Below are positions 52,301-55,300 of a DNA stretch of 64,000 nucleotides, piece by piece. Both the position numbers and the translations under genes were made by a program. Origin of the DNA: Eublepharis macularius (taxonomy: Eukaryota > Chordata > Lepidosauria > Squamata > Eublepharidae); assembly GCF_028583425.1 (NCBI RefSeq), contig NC_072795.1, positions 66,974,001-67,038,000 of the forward strand, read 5' to 3'. How positions within the stretch are numbered: the stretch's first letter is position 1; each line of letters opens with the position of its first letter. The notes below the pieces were generated by a model. That model was not told where the DNA came from. It searched no databases and saw only the letters and a program-made list of their open reading frames with translations.

Positions 52301-55300
52301 GGAGATCCGGGAAATTACAGGCCAGTCAGCCTGACGTCAATACCGGGTAAGTTGGTGGAAACTATTATCAAAAATAAAATTAGTGGGCACATTGATGACC
52401 AAAAGCTGATGAGGAAAACTCAGCATGGGTTCTGTAAGGGAAGATCTTGTCTCACCAATCTGTTAGAGTTCTTTGAGGGAGTGAACAAACAAGTGGACAA
52501 GGGAGACCCGATAGATATTGTTTATCTTGACTTCCAGAAAGCTTTTGACAAAGTTCCTCATCAAAGGCTCCTAAGTAAGCTCAGTAGCTATGGGATAAAG
52601 GGCCAAGTCCTCTTGTGGATCGAAAACTGGCTAATTAATAGGAAACAGAGAGTGAGTATAAACGGGCACTTCTCACAGTGGAGGGTGGTGAGCAGTGGGG
52701 TGCCACAGGGGTCGGTATTGGGTCCAATGCTTTTTAATTTGTTTATTAATGATTTGGAATTGGGATTAAGCAGTGAAGTGGCTAAATTTGCAGATGACAC
52801 GAAATTGTTCAGGGTGGTGAAAGCCAGAGAGGATTGTGAGGCACTCCAAAGGGATCTGTTGAGGCTAGAAGAGTGGGCATCCATGTGGCAAATGAGGTTC
52901 AATGTAGCCAAGTGCAAAGTAATGCACATTGGAACCAAAAATCCAAAATATAAATACAAGTTGATGGGGTCTGAACTGGCGGAGACTGACCAAGAGAGAG
53001 ATCTTGGAGTCATGATAGATAACTCACTAAAAACGTCAGCACAGTGTGCGACTGCCATAAAAAAAGCTAATGCTATGCTAGGGGTTATTAGGAAAGGGAT
53101 TGAAAACAAATCAGCCGGTATCATAATGCTTCTGTATAAATCGATGGTGAGGCCTCATTTAGAGTACTGTGTACAGTTCTGGTCGCCACACCTTAAAAAA
53201 GATATCATAGCACTGGAAAAAGTACAGAGAAGGGCAACTAAAATGATTAAAGGGTTGGAACACTTTCCCTATGAGGAAAGATTGAGGCGCTTGGGGCTCT
53301 TTAGCCTGGAGAAAAGACGACTGAGGGGAGACATGATAGAGGTTTACAAGATAATGCACGGGTTAGAGAAGGTAGAGAAAGATGTGTTTTTCTCCCTTTC
53401 TCACAATACAAGAACTCGTGGGCACTCTATGAAATTATTGAGCAGTCGGGTTAGAACAGATAGAAGAAAATACTACTTTACACAAAGGGTGATAAACACA
53501 TGGAATTCGTTGCCACAGGAGGTGGTGGCAGCTACAAGCATTGCCAGCTTCAAGAGGGGACTGGACAAATATATGGAGCAGAGGTCCATCAGTGGCTATT
53601 AGCCACAGGAGATAGATGGTATTCTCTTTGTGGGGAGGTGGTGCTCTGTTGTCTTGGTGCTGGAAGGAAGGCAGTGGGAGGGCTTCTGGTGTCCTGGCCT
53701 CACTGACAGTCCTTTAGATGGCACTGGATTTCTAGCCACTGTGTGTGACAGAATGTTGGACTGGATGGGCCACTGGCCTGATCCAACATGGCTTTGCTTA
53801 TGTTCTTATGTTCCCTCCATTAAGTGACAGCCTTTTAAATACTTAGAGAGAGTAATCACGTCTCCCCTCAACCTCCTCTTCTGCAAACTGAACATGCCCA
53901 GGTCCCTGTCTCTCTTTGTTGGGCTGGTCTCCAGGCCCCTGATCATCCTGGTTGCTTTCCTCTGCACCCGTTCCAATCTGTCAACATCCTTTTTAAAGTG
54001 AGGCTTCCAGAACTGTGCACAATACTCCAGGTGGGGCCTGATCAATGCAGTATAGAGTAGGATAATGACATCCTGTGATTTGGACATGATGTCTTTGTTA
54101 ATACACCCCAATATTGTGTTTGCTTTTTTTGCAGCTGCACCACTCTCATATTTTGCTTCCTATCCACCCGTATCCCAACTTCCCAAGATCTTGTTCGCAC
54201 ACACTGCTACCCAGAAGTGTATCCTTCCTGCAGTATGCATGCATTTTTGTTACCAAGGTGCAGAACTTTGCATTTATCCATGTTAAATCAAATCTTATTC
54301 AAATCTGCCCACTTTTCCCATGTGTGAAAAGCACTGGGCCCAGGACCAAGCCCTTTGGCACTCCACTGAACACCTCCCTCCAATCAGACTTTACGCCATT
54401 GACAACCACTTTTTGGGTGGTTATCCAGCCAATCCATCTAACCATCCTAGAATCCAAACCACAGTCCACCAGTTTACCCATCAGAACATCATGAGAAACC
54501 CTGTCAAAAACTTTACTGAAATCTACTGAGAACATTCCATTTCCTTCTGAATAGTTTGCAGAGTTTATGTTTAACGGTAGGTTCTGTTTTAATACAAATT
54601 TGCCAAGGACTGAAGTTGTGGGAAAACAGCAAGGAGCTCCTCTTATGCTTGGACCTCCGCATTAACTGAGAAGCCAATGAAGAGCTATTGATTATCTGAA
54701 ACACCAAAATCTGGGACAGTCCTCTCAGCTTTACAAAACAAAAAGCAAACACAGTGGACTACCATGAACATTTGCAGTGCAGTATAAACAGATGAAAGGT
54801 CCCCACTCTCCACTGGCATGAGTAAAGATAGATAAGGAAATCTTTCCACTGCCTCTTTTCAGTTTTCTCTATATGCCGTGAGTAAATAAAAAGTAATTAT
54901 TGGGAACAAAACACAAAAAATTATTCTGTTTGATTTATACAATCATCAAGCAATTTGATTAGTATCACAGTGAAGGTATCTAGATTTGAGGACTGGGGTA
55001 TGGCAGTATATGATTGACAAAATAGTAACCAGGGCTTTTTGCCAGCTGGAACGCAGTGGAACCAAGTTCCGAAACCTCTTGAAAATGGTCACATGGCTGG
55101 TGGCTCCACCCCCTGATCTCCAGACAGAGGGGAGTTTAGATCGATCAGGGGGCAGGGCCACCAGCTATGTGACCATTTTCTCCGAGGGCAACCCACTGAG
55201 TTCCACCACCTCTTTTCCAAGGAAAAAAAGCCCTGATAGTAACTAACATTCAATGTGCATGTTGGGTCCAAGAAAAAAGCCTAACTTCTACACAAGTCTC

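Noticed and set aside
52588..53124. 178-codon minus-strand frame
   Set aside because: Antisense shadow of the uninterrupted CR1 ORF2.
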